In this document: piece by piece, positions 45,918 to 54,317 of the stretch | How positions within the stretch are numbered: the first letter of the stretch is position 1 | Layout of the letters: the number at the start of each line of letters is the position of its first letter | Source of the DNA: Agromyces sp. Marseille-P2726 | Lineage (GTDB): Bacteria > Actinomycetota > Actinomycetes > Actinomycetales > Microbacteriaceae | Reading direction: 5' to 3' | Assembly: GCF_902809835.1 (NCBI RefSeq) | Contig: NZ_CADDWM010000012.1 | Location: 310,708 to 374,707 of the forward strand | Length of the DNA stretch: 64,000 nucleotides | Made by a program: the position numbers and the translations under genes | Notes under the pieces: model-generated | Told to the model about the DNA's origin: nothing | Seen by the model: the letters and a program-made list of their open reading frames with translations, nothing else | Database searches by the model: none

Positions 45918-47270
45918 ATGACCGAGTCCCTCGCCGACGCGATCGCCCGTGTCGGGAGCCCGGTGCAGCTGCTTCGCAACGCGCAGGCGCGGCCCACCGT
46001 CTTCCCTGTCACACCCGAGTTCAGCAATTGGCGGACCGAGCAGCAGGCTTGGCGCACCTCGGTGGCGCTGCTGGATCAGTCGCATCACATGACCGACCTC
46101 TTCATCACCGGTCCCGACGCGCTCCGGCTGCTCAGCGACACGGGTGTCAACAGCTTCGCGAAGTTCCGACCCGACCAGGCGAAGCAGTTCGTGGCGGTCA
46201 ACCACGAGGGCTACCTCATCGGGGATGCGATCCTGTTCTACCTGGAGGAGAACTCGTTCGATCTCGTCGGCTGGCACATGGCACTCGACTGGGTGCAGTT
46301 CCACGGTGAGACCGGCGACTACGACGTGTCCTTCGAACGCGACGCCAGCTCCATCGTGCGCGAGGGCGACCCCAAGCTCTACCGCTACGAGATCCAGGGC
46401 CCGAACGCGCTGGCGCTCATGGAGAAGGCGACCGGTACGGAGGTGCCGCCGACCAGGTTCTTCGGCATGACCACGTTCGTGATCGACGGCATCACGGTCC
46501 GGTCGTTGCGCCACGGCATGGCCGGCCAGCCCGGCTTCGAGCTGTTCGGACCATGGTCCGACGGCGAGCGTGTGCGGGCCGCCCTGGTCGCGGCCGGCGA
46601 GGATCTCGATCTCGTGCTCGTCGGATCCAAGGCGTACTCGTCGTCCAACCTCGAATCGGCGTGGGTCCCGTCGCCGCTGCCCGCCATCTTCAGCGGCGAG
46701 GGCACCGAGGCCTATCGCGAGTGGCTGCCGGCGAACCGAGCGGGCTCGCTGGCCGGCAGCTTCGCGTCGGAGGACATCGAGGACTACTACCTCACGCCGT
46801 ACGACCTCGGCTACGGCCGAAGCGTGGCCTTCGACCACGAGTTCATCGGGCGTGCTGCGCTCGAGCGGCACGCTGCGGCCCAGCATCGCAGCAAGGTGAC
46901 GCTGGTGTGGAACCCCGAGGATGTCGCGGCCGCCGTCCAGACGCTGTTCGAGCCCGGGGTTCCGGCGAAGTACATCGACTTCCCGAAGGCCCGGTACGGC
47001 CAGTACCAGATCGATCGCGTGCTGATCGACGGCACGGATGTCGGCATCTCGCACGACGCGGGGTACATCACCAACGAGAACGCCTTCGTCTCGCTCGCGA
47101 GCATCGAGAACGAGCATGCCGAGCCCGGAACCGAGGTGACCGTGATCTGGGGTGAGGAGCCGAACTCGCACAAGCCCGCCGTCGAGCGCCACCGCCAGGT
47201 GGAGATCCGGGCGACGGTGCAGCCCGCGCCGTACTCCGCGTTCGCTCGAGAGAACTATCGCAAGAGCTGA
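45918..47270 (+). CDS. LigM-like aminomethyltransferase-fold protein, paralogue 3 (catalytic Tyr replaced)
   Basis: The product is 450 residues. It shares the GcvT/LigM fold ([96 protein letters not shown]). However, the N-terminal LigM tyrosine pair is replaced: RPTVFP gives Thr27 and Phe29 at the places of Tyr29 and Tyr31. It may use another acid, act on another substrate, or be regulatory. It is more like paralogue 4 (start MTESLA, VGxPV) than 1 or 2. It is transcribed with paralogue 2. Confidence 0.78.
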   Translation: MTESLADAIARVGSPVQLLRNAQARPTVFPVTPEFSNWRTEQQAWRTSVALLDQSHHMTDLFITGPDALRLLSDTGVNSFAKFRPDQAKQFVAVNHEGYLIGDAILFYLEENSFDLVGWHMALDWVQFHGETGDYDVSFERDASSIVREGDPKLYRYEIQGPNALALMEKATGTEVPPTRFFGMTTFVIDGITVRSLRHGMAGQPGFELFGPWSDGERVRAALVAAGEDLDLVLVGSKAYSSSNLESAWVPSPLPAIFSGEGTEAYREWLPANRAGSLAGSFASEDIEDYYLTPYDLGYGRSVAFDHEFIGRAALERHAAAQHRSKVTLVWNPEDVAAAVQTLFEPGVPAKYIDFPKARYGQYQIDRVLIDGTDVGISHDAGYITNENAFVSLASIENEHAEPGTEVTVIWGEEPNSHKPAVERHRQVEIRATVQPAPYSAFARENYRKS

Positions 47271-47299
47271 TCCGGTCGGGCCGGCTGCATACGGTAGCG

Positions 47300-47317
47300 T
47301 ACCTCTCTACATAGGTA
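47300..47317. promoter_or_regulatory. TACCT-N8-AGGTA operator candidate upstream of folE-like
   Basis: TACCTCTCTACATAGGTA keeps the TACCT-8-AGGxA architecture of the sites at 37823 and 44434, here as a perfect 5-bp inverted repeat. It is 59 bases before the GTP cyclohydrolase start and 30 bases after the LigM-like 3 stop, so folE may have its own promoter. Confidence 0.55.
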
Positions 47318-47320
47318 AAT

Positions 47321-47360
47321 CCGATCCTCACCGATCCTCACCGATCCTCACCGATCCTCA
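47321..47360 (+). repeat. Four-copy 10-bp tandem repeat CCGATCCTCA
   Basis: Four identical CCGATCCTCA units lie between the operator candidate at 47300 and the ribosome site (GTGGAGG) of the folE-like gene, that is, in its leader. Copy number could alter promoter-to-start spacing. No hairpin is formed by the units themselves. Confidence 0.9.
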
Positions 47361-47375
47361 CCGTGGAGGCCGTTC

Positions 47376-48023
47376 GTGAACTCAGATGCTGTGCGTCAGG
47401 CGGTGCGAGATCTGCTGCTCGCCCTCGGCGAGGATCCCGACCGGCCCGAACTCGTCGAGACGCCGCGCCGCGTCGCCGAAAGCTACGCCGAGCTGCTCGC
47501 GGGCTACGCGAGCGACGCGGCCGGCATGCTGCAGCCGCTGCCGGGTGACGGCATCGCCGACGGCGAGGCCGTCGTGATCTCGCACCTCGCGTTCCGTTCG
47601 ATGTGCGAGCATCACCTGCTTCCGTTCCGGGGCACCGCGCACGTCGTGTATGCACCGGGCGAGTCGGTCGCGGGCTTCGGCTCGTTCGCCCGGGCGCTCG
47701 AGACGCTGGCGACACGGCTCCAAGTGCAGGAACGTCTCACGGGCCAGTTCGCCGACGCCGTGGAGTCAGGGCTGGGTGCGCGCGGGGTCCTGGTCGTGAT
47801 GGAGGCCTCGCACGGATGCATGGCGGATCGAGGTGCACGTCAGACCGACGCCCGCGCCACCACGATGGCGAGCCGGGGCATCTATCGTGACGCCCAGCGT
47901 CGCAGCGAGGCGTTGCGGCTCATCCCGGTGCACACCTCGCCGCGATCCGATCCCTGGCTCTTCGACGGCGCCGACGCCCTGGCGCCCCTCGACGGAATCC
48001 TCCCCGCCGCGGTCAGATCGTAG
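47376..48023 (+). CDS. folE: GTP cyclohydrolase I
   Basis: The product is 215 residues from a GTG at 47376. The zinc and active-site motifs are present: SMCEHHLLPFRG (Cys77, His79/80) and ASHGCMADRGARQ (Cys148). GTP cyclohydrolase I makes dihydroneopterin triphosphate, the first step to folate. It probably serves as an extra, pathway-linked supply of THF for the demethylases rather than the housekeeping copy, because it lies in the demethylase gene cluster behind a shared motif. The N-terminus is short, as in unimodular enzymes. Confidence 0.9.
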   Translation: MNSDAVRQAVRDLLLALGEDPDRPELVETPRRVAESYAELLAGYASDAAGMLQPLPGDGIADGEAVVISHLAFRSMCEHHLLPFRGTAHVVYAPGESVAGFGSFARALETLATRLQVQERLTGQFADAVESGLGARGVLVVMEASHGCMADRGARQTDARATTMASRGIYRDAQRRSEALRLIPVHTSPRSDPWLFDGADALAPLDGILPAAVRS

Positions 48024-48092
48024 GCGGTCGGTGGCCGGCGGTCTCTCGGCGGTCGCACCCGGGCCGCCTTCGCCCGCTTCGCCCGCCTCGCG

Positions 48093-48785
48093 TCAGGCCA
48101 GCTCTCGCAGTGCGGCGATGACGCTGAGCATGTGGTCATGCACGGCCAGCGCGGCACGGTCGGGATCACGCGCGACGATGGCGTCGATGATGGCGGCGTG
48201 CTGCAGCACGGAGACCTTGGCACGTGCCGGACGCGACGACAGCTTGAACTGGTGGCGCACGCTCTGCGCGTGCAGCCGGGCGAGCACGTCGGAGGCGGTC
48301 GCGTGCCCACTGAGCTCGCGGACGCGCACGTCGAGGTACTGGTTGAGTCGCGAGTACTCGGGGAGGTCGCCCTCGGCGACGGCCGCGGCCATCTCGTCTC
48401 GGAGCCGCTCCAGCGCGTCGGCATCGGCATCGGAGATCTTCTCGGCCGCCTTGGCCGCGCACAGGCTCTCGATGCTCATGCGCACCTCGAGGATCTCGAT
48501 CGCCTCGTCGAGGGAGATCGCACGGACTCGGGATCCGCGGTTCGGCAGCCGCTCGACCAGGCCCTCGCTCGCCAGTTCGAGGAGCGCCGTGCGCACCGTC
48601 GCTCGGCTGGCGGCGAACGTTGCACTCAGGTCGGCTTCGATCAGCCGTTGGTTGGGCGCGTACTCGCCGCGGACGATCGCGTCGCGGATGAGATCCGTGA
48701 CCCGCGCGTCGGCACTGCGGGCGCCATCCGCAGCCGTCATGTCGACCGCGCCGCCCGCCTTGGACTCCTCTACGGCTGTCGACAT
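48093..48785 (-). CDS. GntR-family (FCD) transcriptional regulator
   Basis: The product is 230 residues from the ATG at 48785, which has GGGGG six bases upstream; an ATG two codons earlier abuts that site. The N-terminal GntR helix-turn-helix is VTDLIRDAIVRGEYAPNQRLIEADLSATFAASRATVRTALLELASEGLVERLPNRGSRV. An FCD all-helical effector domain follows (MSIESLCAAKAAEKI, LNQYLDVRVRELSGHATA, HAAIIDAIVARDPDRAALAVHDHML) with metal/acid-binding histidines. A large palindrome, CCACT-ATTGTTGACAAT-ATT-AGTGG, lies in its promoter. It is the prime candidate repressor for the TTGTnnACAA regulon. Confidence 0.88.
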   Translation of the reverse strand: MSTAVEESKAGGAVDMTAADGARSADARVTDLIRDAIVRGEYAPNQRLIEADLSATFAASRATVRTALLELASEGLVERLPNRGSRVRAISLDEAIEILEVRMSIESLCAAKAAEKISDADADALERLRDEMAAAVAEGDLPEYSRLNQYLDVRVRELSGHATASDVLARLHAQSVRHQFKLSSRPARAKVSVLQHAAIIDAIVARDPDRAALAVHDHMLSVIAALRELA

Positions 48786-48830
48786 CGCCATCCCCCGGGG
48801 TTGATCACATGGTTCGGGCGAGGGCGCGAA

Positions 48831-48879
48831 CCACTATTGTTGACAATATTAGTGGCACCCATCATCAGTGGCACCCATC
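48831..48879. promoter_or_regulatory. GntR operator candidate with flanking AGTGGCACCCATC direct repeats
   Basis: ATTGTTGACAAT (48836-48847) is a perfect 5-2-5 inverted repeat nested inside CCACT (48831) and AGTGG (48851). A 13-base direct repeat AGTGGCACCCATC occurs at 48851 and 48867. The element lies between the divergent gntR and DUF1932 genes. ATTGTTGACAATATTAGTGG matches 17 of 20 bases with the site at 53441. Confidence 0.7.
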
Positions 48880-48898
48880 GTCGAGGGAGTGATGGAGT

Positions 48899-49693
48899 TT
48901 GCGCGTGGCCGTACTGGGCCTCGGGGAGGCGGGGCGCATCTACGCCTCCGACCTCGCCGCCCGCGAGGTCGCGGTCACGGCGAGCGACCCCGCTGCCGGC
49001 TCCGCGCCATCGGGCGTCACCCTGGCGCCCGGGATCATCGAAGCCGTGCGCGACGCCGAGGTCGTGCTCAGCCTCGTCGGTGGCGATGCGGCGGCATCCG
49101 TGCTCGATGAGGCGCTGACCGGCATCGGGTCGTCGGCCATCTACGCCGACATGAACACGGCCTCGCCGATGAAGAAGCAGCAGCTCGCCGAGCGCGCCGC
49201 CGGGCGGGGGGTCGCGTTCGTCGACGTCGCCATCCTCGCGCCCGTTCCGCGCGCCCGCATCGAGACCCCACTCGCGCTGAGCGGCACCGGAGCGAGCCGG
49301 CTGCACGAACTGCTCGGCGACCTCGGCGTGCCGGTCGTGGAAGTCGGCACGGACGCGGGCGCCGCCGCCGGGCTGAAGCTGCTTCGGAGCGTGTTCATGA
49401 AGGGACTCGCGGCGCTGATCTTCGAGAGCACGACGGCGGCGAGGGCGATCGGCGCCGACGAGTGGATCGCCGACCAGATCGCCTCCGAGCTCGGGCCGTC
49501 GGGTCACGACGTCGTGCAGCGCCTGCTCGAGGGCACGCCCGTGCACGCCGTGCGTCGCGAAGCCGAAATGCGCGATGCGCTCGCATTCCTCGAGTCGCTG
49601 GGCGCCGCCCATCCGATGACCGACGGCACCATCGCATGGCTGCACGCGATCGCCGAGGGGCGCGATCCCAACGGGACATCGCCGGTCGGCTGA
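48899..49693 (+). CDS. NAD(P)-binding dehydrogenase with DUF1932 C-terminal domain
   Basis: The product is 264 residues from a TTG at 48899 (GAGGGAG upstream). A 6-phosphogluconate/3-hydroxyisobutyrate-dehydrogenase-like Rossmann domain is at the N-terminus (RVAVLGLGEAGRIYASDLAAREVAVTASDP, DAEVVLSLVG, YADMNTASPMKKQQLAE, GVAFVDVAILAPVPRARIETPL). The C-terminal DUF1932 segment is GAAAGLKLLRSVFMKGLAALIFESTTAA with the usual catalytic-type Lys. It is divergent from gntR across a shared operator. It may oxidise a hydroxy-acid or ring-cleavage intermediate of the island; the substrate is unknown. Confidence 0.8.
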   Translation: MRVAVLGLGEAGRIYASDLAAREVAVTASDPAAGSAPSGVTLAPGIIEAVRDAEVVLSLVGGDAAASVLDEALTGIGSSAIYADMNTASPMKKQQLAERAAGRGVAFVDVAILAPVPRARIETPLALSGTGASRLHELLGDLGVPVVEVGTDAGAAAGLKLLRSVFMKGLAALIFESTTAARAIGADEWIADQIASELGPSGHDVVQRLLEGTPVHAVRREAEMRDALAFLESLGAAHPMTDGTIAWLHAIAEGRDPNGTSPVG

Positions 49694-49732
49694 GGCAGGG
49701 AAGGAGTCTTCCGGTCGTCGCTCGACGAGATG

Positions 49733-50851
49733 CTACGACGTGCCCCACACCTCGTCGGCGAGGGCCACGACCGCATCGATCTTCGCCCACTGCTCGTCTT
49801 CGCTGAGCAGGTTGCCCTCCTCGGTCGAGGCGAATCCGCACTGCGGGCTGAGCGCGAGCTGCGCGAGCGGAACGATCTTGGCGGCCTCGTCGATGCGGCG
49901 GCGGATCTCGTCGTGGTCCTCGAGGGTGCCCGTCTTGGTCGTGATGAGGCCGAGCTCCACCACCTTCTCGCCCTCGGGCAGGAACCGCAGTGGCTCGAAC
50001 CCGCCGGCTCGCTCGCTGTCGTACTCCAGGAAGTAGCCGTCGAAGTCGCACTCGCCGAGCAGCTGCTCGGCGACCGGCTCGTAGCCGCCTGACGAGATCC
50101 ACGTCGACCGGAAATTGCCGCGGCACACGTGCGTCGTGATGACCAGGTCGTCGGGCTTGTCGCGGAGCGAGGCGTTGATGAGCGCCGCGTAGCGGTCGGC
50201 GAGGTGATCGGTGCGGATGCCGCGTTCCGCCGCCTTGGCCAGCTCCTCGTCGGAACAGAGGTAGGCCCATGCGGTGTCGTCGAACTGCAGGTAGCGGCAT
50301 CCGGCGTCGTAGAACGCCTGTACGGCGTCACGATACGTCTGGGCGAGGTCGTCGACGATGTCCTCGTGCCCCGAGTACCGGGAGCCGTTGAGGGCGTCGC
50401 GCTCGAGACGGAAGTCGAGCACGGTCGGTGCCGGGATGCTGAACTTCGGAACGACGCCGGCGCGTTCGGCCACGCCCTTCAGGTACCGGAAGTGCTCGAG
50501 CATGGGGTGATCAGCCGGGAACCCGATCGGGCCGTCGATATGCAGCCCACGCGGGCGGGTCTGCACGCCCTGGAACTGGATGCCGTGGTCGAGCTCGACC
50601 ACGCTCACGCCGTCGAGCATGCCGAAGAAGTCGAAGTGCCACCAGGATCGGCGGTACTCACCGTCGGTCGCGAGCCGCAATCCCGCGGCTGCTTCTCGCG
50701 CGACGAGTCGCTCGATGGCCGCGTCCTCGACGCTGCGGAGGCCGGCGTCATCCAGCTCACCGGCGGCGTGTCGTGCTCTGGCGTCCTTGATGTCATCGGG
50801 TCGGAGGAAGCTTCCGACGATGTCGGCGCGGAACGGTGGGTTCACAGACAT
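49733..50851 (-). CDS. MetE-like (YxjG/YxjH type) cobalamin-independent methyltransferase
   Basis: The product is 372 residues, equal to the C-terminal half of MetE. FRADIVGSFLRPDDIKDAR starts it. The zinc-type residues appear in YLQFDDTAWAYL, ITTHVCRGNFRSTW and LSPQCGFAST. Short MetE paralogues move methyl groups, usually from methyl-folates or other donors to a thiol. In this cluster it could drain 5-methyl-THF to homocysteine. Its promoter gap (50852-50933) contains an imperfect palindrome, GTTTCGCCGCATTGCGCCGGAAC in outline, at 50890-50912. Confidence 0.8.
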   Translation of the reverse strand: MSVNPPFRADIVGSFLRPDDIKDARARHAAGELDDAGLRSVEDAAIERLVAREAAAGLRLATDGEYRRSWWHFDFFGMLDGVSVVELDHGIQFQGVQTRPRGLHIDGPIGFPADHPMLEHFRYLKGVAERAGVVPKFSIPAPTVLDFRLERDALNGSRYSGHEDIVDDLAQTYRDAVQAFYDAGCRYLQFDDTAWAYLCSDEELAKAAERGIRTDHLADRYAALINASLRDKPDDLVITTHVCRGNFRSTWISSGGYEPVAEQLLGECDFDGYFLEYDSERAGGFEPLRFLPEGEKVVELGLITTKTGTLEDHDEIRRRIDEAAKIVPLAQLALSPQCGFASTEEGNLLSEDEQWAKIDAVVALADEVWGTS

Positions 50852-50933
50852 GGGCTGAGCCTACGCCCGACCTCGCTGGCCGGCGGAGTGTTTCGCCGCA
50901 TTGCGCCGGAACGCCGTGACGACATGGGATCGA

Positions 50934-51803
50934 TCACGGTTCGGCGGCCGGCGCACCCGTGGAGGCCAGCGACTCCAGGTACTCGAGCGATCGGCGCGAA
51001 CCGGTCACGAGGGAACGGATCCCGTGCGTGTGATCCCCGACGTCGGGACGGTATGCCGCCGCGAGGTCGCGTGCGACACCGGCGGCGGCTCGTCGCAGCA
51101 GGTCGACGTAGGGGAGCGGGGCCGTGCCGTCGTTCGGCACCACGACGCCGATGGCGGCGTACACGGCCCCGCTGGGGCCGATCACCGGCACGGCGATTCC
51201 TCGGGATTCGGGGTGGATGTGCCCGTCGGCGACCGCGTATCCCTCGGCACGGACGCGACGCAGGACCGATCGCAGCTGCGATGCGTCGGTGAGCGTGTGC
51301 TCGGTGTACGACTTCAGGTCGCTGCCGGCCACGTCGGAGATCAGCGCCGGATCGCCGTTCGCGAGCAGCACCAGGCCGCTGGAGGAGGCGTGCAACGGGA
51401 TCCGTCCCCCGATGAGCGTGGCGTTCACGACCGCGTCGGGTGTCGACATCCGCTCGATGAAGAGCACGTCGTGGCCGCTCAGCACCCCGAGTTGCGTGTG
51501 CTGGCGGACGCGCTCATGCACTGCGCCGAGCCAGGGCCGCGCGATCTCGCGCAGGCCGACTGCTCCGGGCGTGCGGCTGGCGAACTCCCACAGCCGCACG
51601 CCCAGACGGTAGGTCCGGTCGGGCAGGCGCTCGAGCAGGCCCTCGCGTTCGAGCTCGCCGATCAGCCGGTGTGCACTCGAACGGGGAATGCCCGCGGCAT
51701 CCGCGATCTCACTCAGGGTGAGGAACGGATGCCACGCATCGAAGGCCTCGAGCACGCGGAGGTGCCGTTGCAGCACCGACCGGCCTGCAGAACCTCGTGC
51801 CAC
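50934..51803 (-). CDS. IclR-family transcriptional regulator
   Basis: The product is 289 residues from a GTG at 51803 with GAGGAGG upstream. The winged helix is FLTLSEIADAAGIPRSSAHRLIGELEREGLLERLPDRTYRLGVRLWEF. The IclR effector domain follows (GLREIARPWLGAVHERVRQHTQLGVLSGHDVLFIERM, GRIPLHASSSGLVLLA, GYAVADGHIHPESRGIAVPVIGPSG). IclR proteins often respond to aromatic acids. A GATTCCG-TTGAG-CGGAATC palindrome lies 34 bases upstream of its start, and a related sequence precedes LigM-like 4. Confidence 0.9.
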   Translation of the reverse strand: MARGSAGRSVLQRHLRVLEAFDAWHPFLTLSEIADAAGIPRSSAHRLIGELEREGLLERLPDRTYRLGVRLWEFASRTPGAVGLREIARPWLGAVHERVRQHTQLGVLSGHDVLFIERMSTPDAVVNATLIGGRIPLHASSSGLVLLANGDPALISDVAGSDLKSYTEHTLTDASQLRSVLRRVRAEGYAVADGHIHPESRGIAVPVIGPSGAVYAAIGVVVPNDGTAPLPYVDLLRRAAAGVARDLAAAYRPDVGDHTHGIRSLVTGSRRSLEYLESLASTGAPAAEP

Positions 51804-51836
51804 GGCATCCTCCTCGACGACGACGCCATGCTAGTC

Positions 51837-51855
51837 GATTCCGTTGAGCGGAATC
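51837..51855. promoter_or_regulatory. IclR-type operator candidate
   Basis: GATTCCG-TTGAG-CGGAATC is a perfect 7-bp inverted repeat in the 55-base gap between the LigM-like 4 stop and the iclR start, placed for autoregulation. A similar GATTCCGTTCAATCGAATTC is found at 53285. Confidence 0.55.
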
Positions 51856-51858
51856 CGA

Positions 51859-53226
51859 TCAGTCGTTGGCGCGGTAGACCGTGCGCGCGAAGTCGTGATA
51901 CGGCGCCGGCGCGACGGTGGCGCGGATGTTCACCTGGCGGTGCGCCGCGTCGACCGAGTCCTTGCGCGAGATCGGGTCCTCACCCCACACGACCTCGACC
52001 TCGTCGCCATCGCGGATGTCGACGTCGAGCGTGGCCAGCGACATGTAGAGCTGGTCGGGGGCGACGTAGCCGGCGTCGGTCGAGATGCCGACGAGTTTCC
52101 CGTCCTTGCGCACCTCGTCCATCTGGTAGAGCCCGTAGCGCGCCTTCGGGAAGTCGAGGAACTTGGCCGGCGTGCCGGACTCGACCTGCGACTTCACGAC
52201 CTCGGCGACGTCGTCGGCGTTCCACAGCAGCGTCACCTTGCGGCGCCGCGGCGACTCGGCGTGCTTCTCGAGTGCCTCGCGTCCGTGGAAGTCGTGGTCG
52301 AACCGCACCGATCGCCCCAGGCCCAGGTCGAAGGGGGTCATGTAGTAGTCGTGGATGTCATCGGAGTACAGCGATCCCGCGACGGAACCGGCGCGCGCGG
52401 CGGGAAGCCATTCGCGGTACTCGGCGAAGTCCTCGTCGAAGATCGCCGGGAACGGCGTGGGCACCCAGCCCGAGACGAGCGGAGTCGACGAATAGGCCTT
52501 CGCGCCGACCCGGCGCACGCCGAATTCCTCGCCGGCCGACAACAGTGCGTCCATGATGACCTCGTTGTCCTCCCAGGGGCCGTAGAACTCGAAGCCGGGC
52601 TGGCCTGCCATGCCATGGCGCAGGGCCTTGACGGCCCTGCCGGCGATCTCGAAGTCGCCGATGTGGAAGAACTTGAGCTCGGGCACGGGCCCGCCGAACA
52701 GCTTCTCCATGACCTCGTCGGCCTTGGGGCCCTGCAACTCGTAGCGGTAGAAGGTGGGCGGTCCCTGCCGCATGTGCGAGTTCGCCTCGAGTCGGTGGCG
52801 GACGTCCTTGCCGGCGGCCTGCGCCTTCTCGACGTTGAACCGCACCCAGTCGATGAGCAGGTGATGTCCGATCAGGACCAGGCCCTCGGGCCCGTCGGCG
52901 TTGTAGAAGAGGATCCCGTCGCCGATGAGATACCCGTCCTTGTTGACGGAGATGAGCTGCTTGGCCACGCCGGGGCGGAAGGTGGCGAAGGTGTTGGGCG
53001 AGATCGAGCTCAGCAGCGGGATGAGGTCGGTGCCGTCGAGGAAGAGCTGCGTCATGTGATGCGACTGGTCCATGACGGCCACCGTGTCGTTCCAGGCCCG
53101 CTGCTCATCGCGCCAGTTCGTGAATTCGGGCGCGACCGGGAACGTGAATGCCGGCCAGTTCTGGTTCCGCAGCACCTCGACGGGGCCGCCCACGCGGTCG
53201 ATGGCCTGCGCGAGAGATTCGGTCAT
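51859..53226 (-). CDS. LigM-like aminomethyltransferase-fold protein, paralogue 4 (catalytic Tyr replaced)
   Basis: The product is 455 residues. The GcvT/LigM fold is clear (PEFTNWRDEQRAWNDTVAVMDQSHHMTQLFLDGTDLIPLLSSISPNTF, ALRHGMAGQPGFEFYGPW, STPLVSGWVPTPFPAIFDEDF, GLGRSVRFDHDFHGREAL). The LigM tyrosine pair is replaced by Phe27 and Phe29 (NWPAFTFP). It pairs with paralogue 3 by its start (MTESLAQAIDRVGGPVE) and by this loss. It is divergent from the ABC importer and next to the IclR gene, so it may belong to a separate sub-regulon and act on another methyl donor. Confidence 0.78.
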   Translation of the reverse strand: MTESLAQAIDRVGGPVEVLRNQNWPAFTFPVAPEFTNWRDEQRAWNDTVAVMDQSHHMTQLFLDGTDLIPLLSSISPNTFATFRPGVAKQLISVNKDGYLIGDGILFYNADGPEGLVLIGHHLLIDWVRFNVEKAQAAGKDVRHRLEANSHMRQGPPTFYRYELQGPKADEVMEKLFGGPVPELKFFHIGDFEIAGRAVKALRHGMAGQPGFEFYGPWEDNEVIMDALLSAGEEFGVRRVGAKAYSSTPLVSGWVPTPFPAIFDEDFAEYREWLPAARAGSVAGSLYSDDIHDYYMTPFDLGLGRSVRFDHDFHGREALEKHAESPRRRKVTLLWNADDVAEVVKSQVESGTPAKFLDFPKARYGLYQMDEVRKDGKLVGISTDAGYVAPDQLYMSLATLDVDIRDGDEVEVVWGEDPISRKDSVDAAHRQVNIRATVAPAPYHDFARTVYRAND

Positions 53227-53284
53227 CTTCGACTTCCTTTCCTTCGCGACCAGCGTAGGGAGGTGGGTCGCGCACGGTTCCTGC

Positions 53285-53304
53285 CGATTCCGTTCAATCG
53301 AATT
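53285..53304. promoter_or_regulatory. IclR-type half-palindrome upstream of LigM-like 4
   Basis: GATTCCGTTCAATCGAATTC shares its first nine bases with the palindrome at 51837 and has weaker inverted halves (ATTC...GAAT). It lies 59 bases upstream of the LigM-like 4 start. Binding by the neighbouring IclR protein is inferred. Confidence 0.4.
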
Positions 53305-53440
53305 CCGGGGCCGACGCGCGCGGCCCAGCAGTCAGCATTGCTCCAGGACGTAGGAGCTGACAACGCGGTCGGATGCCGCGGCGCTGCACGCGCGCCGGGG
53401 AAAATCACGATTCGACAACCCATTTGGTTCTGACAGCAAA

Positions 53441-53473
53441 ATCGTTGACAATTTGAGTGGGGACTCCGTAACG
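53441..53473 (+). promoter_or_regulatory. Promoter and GntR-type operator for the ABC importer
   Basis: ATCGTTGACAATTTGAGTGG (53441-53460) matches the gntR-promoter operator at 17 of 20 bases. Within it TTGACA (53445-53450) is a consensus -35; 17 bases later GTAACG/TAACGT (53468-53473) fits a -10. An operator laid over the -35 implies repression. The livG-type start is at 53535. Confidence 0.65.
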
Positions 53474-53534
53474 TCCCCAGCAGGAACACGATCGGGTCGA
53501 CCCGGCGCACACGCGACGACGCGAGAGGCTGGCA

Positions 53535-54317
53535 ATGAGCGCTCAACTGACAGTGCAGGACGTCAACCTGCACTTCGGCGGTGTTCAGGTTCTCGGAGAT
53601 GTCGGCTTCACCGTCGAGGCCGGGCAGATCTTCGGTCTCGTCGGCCCCAACGGCGCCGGCAAGACCTCGCTGTTCAACTGCATCAGCGGCCACTATCGGC
53701 CCTCGTCGGGCAGCATCAAGATCGACGACGTCGAGGTGCTGCACAAACCCTCGTGGCGGATGTCGCGACTCGGGCTCGCCCGCACGTTCCAGCATCCCGC
53801 CCTCCAGTTGAACGCCACAGTCCTCGAGAACGTGATGCTCGGGGTGCACCCCCGCCTCCGTGGTGGTCCGGTCGAGTGGTCACTGCGCCTGCCCTTCACC
53901 AGGAAGGACGAGCGCACCCTGCGCGACGAGGCGCTCGGCATGCTGGAGCGCCTCGACCTCGGCTGGGCCGCGCACCGCACACCCGACGAACTGTCGCACG
54001 GGTTGCACAAGGGCATCGAGTTGTGCCGTGCGCTGCTGCTGCGTCCGCACCTGCTCCTGCTCGACGAGCCGGCGGCGGGCCTCCCTCACTCCGAGGTCGA
54101 TCGCCTCATCCAGCTCGTCCGCGGCATCCGCGACGACTTCGACGTGACGATCGTCATCGTCGAGCACCACATGGGCCTGATCGCGGCCCTCACCGAGCGA
54201 GTGGTCGTGCTCGACCACGGCCGCAAGCTCATGGAGGGCACGGCGGCCGAGGCGCAGTCCGACCCGCGAGTGATCGAGGCGTACATCGGGAAGGATGCCG
54301 CCGATGACGCTGCTTGA
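53535..54317 (+). CDS. ABC importer ATPase, LivG-like
   Basis: The product is 260 residues. Walker A is GPNGAGKTS and the signature loop is degenerate (DELSHGLHKGIEL, where LSGGQ is usual). Walker B is LLLLDEPAAGL, with the H-loop in VIVEHHMG. The C-terminus (VIEAYIGKDA) matches LivG. It is the first gene of a five-gene branched-chain-amino-acid-type importer whose context suggests an aromatic acid or other organic acid as substrate. It overlaps the next ATPase gene by 14 bases. Confidence 0.9.
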   Translation: MSAQLTVQDVNLHFGGVQVLGDVGFTVEAGQIFGLVGPNGAGKTSLFNCISGHYRPSSGSIKIDDVEVLHKPSWRMSRLGLARTFQHPALQLNATVLENVMLGVHPRLRGGPVEWSLRLPFTRKDERTLRDEALGMLERLDLGWAAHRTPDELSHGLHKGIELCRALLLRPHLLLLDEPAAGLPHSEVDRLIQLVRGIRDDFDVTIVIVEHHMGLIAALTERVVVLDHGRKLMEGTAAEAQSDPRVIEAYIGKDAADDAA

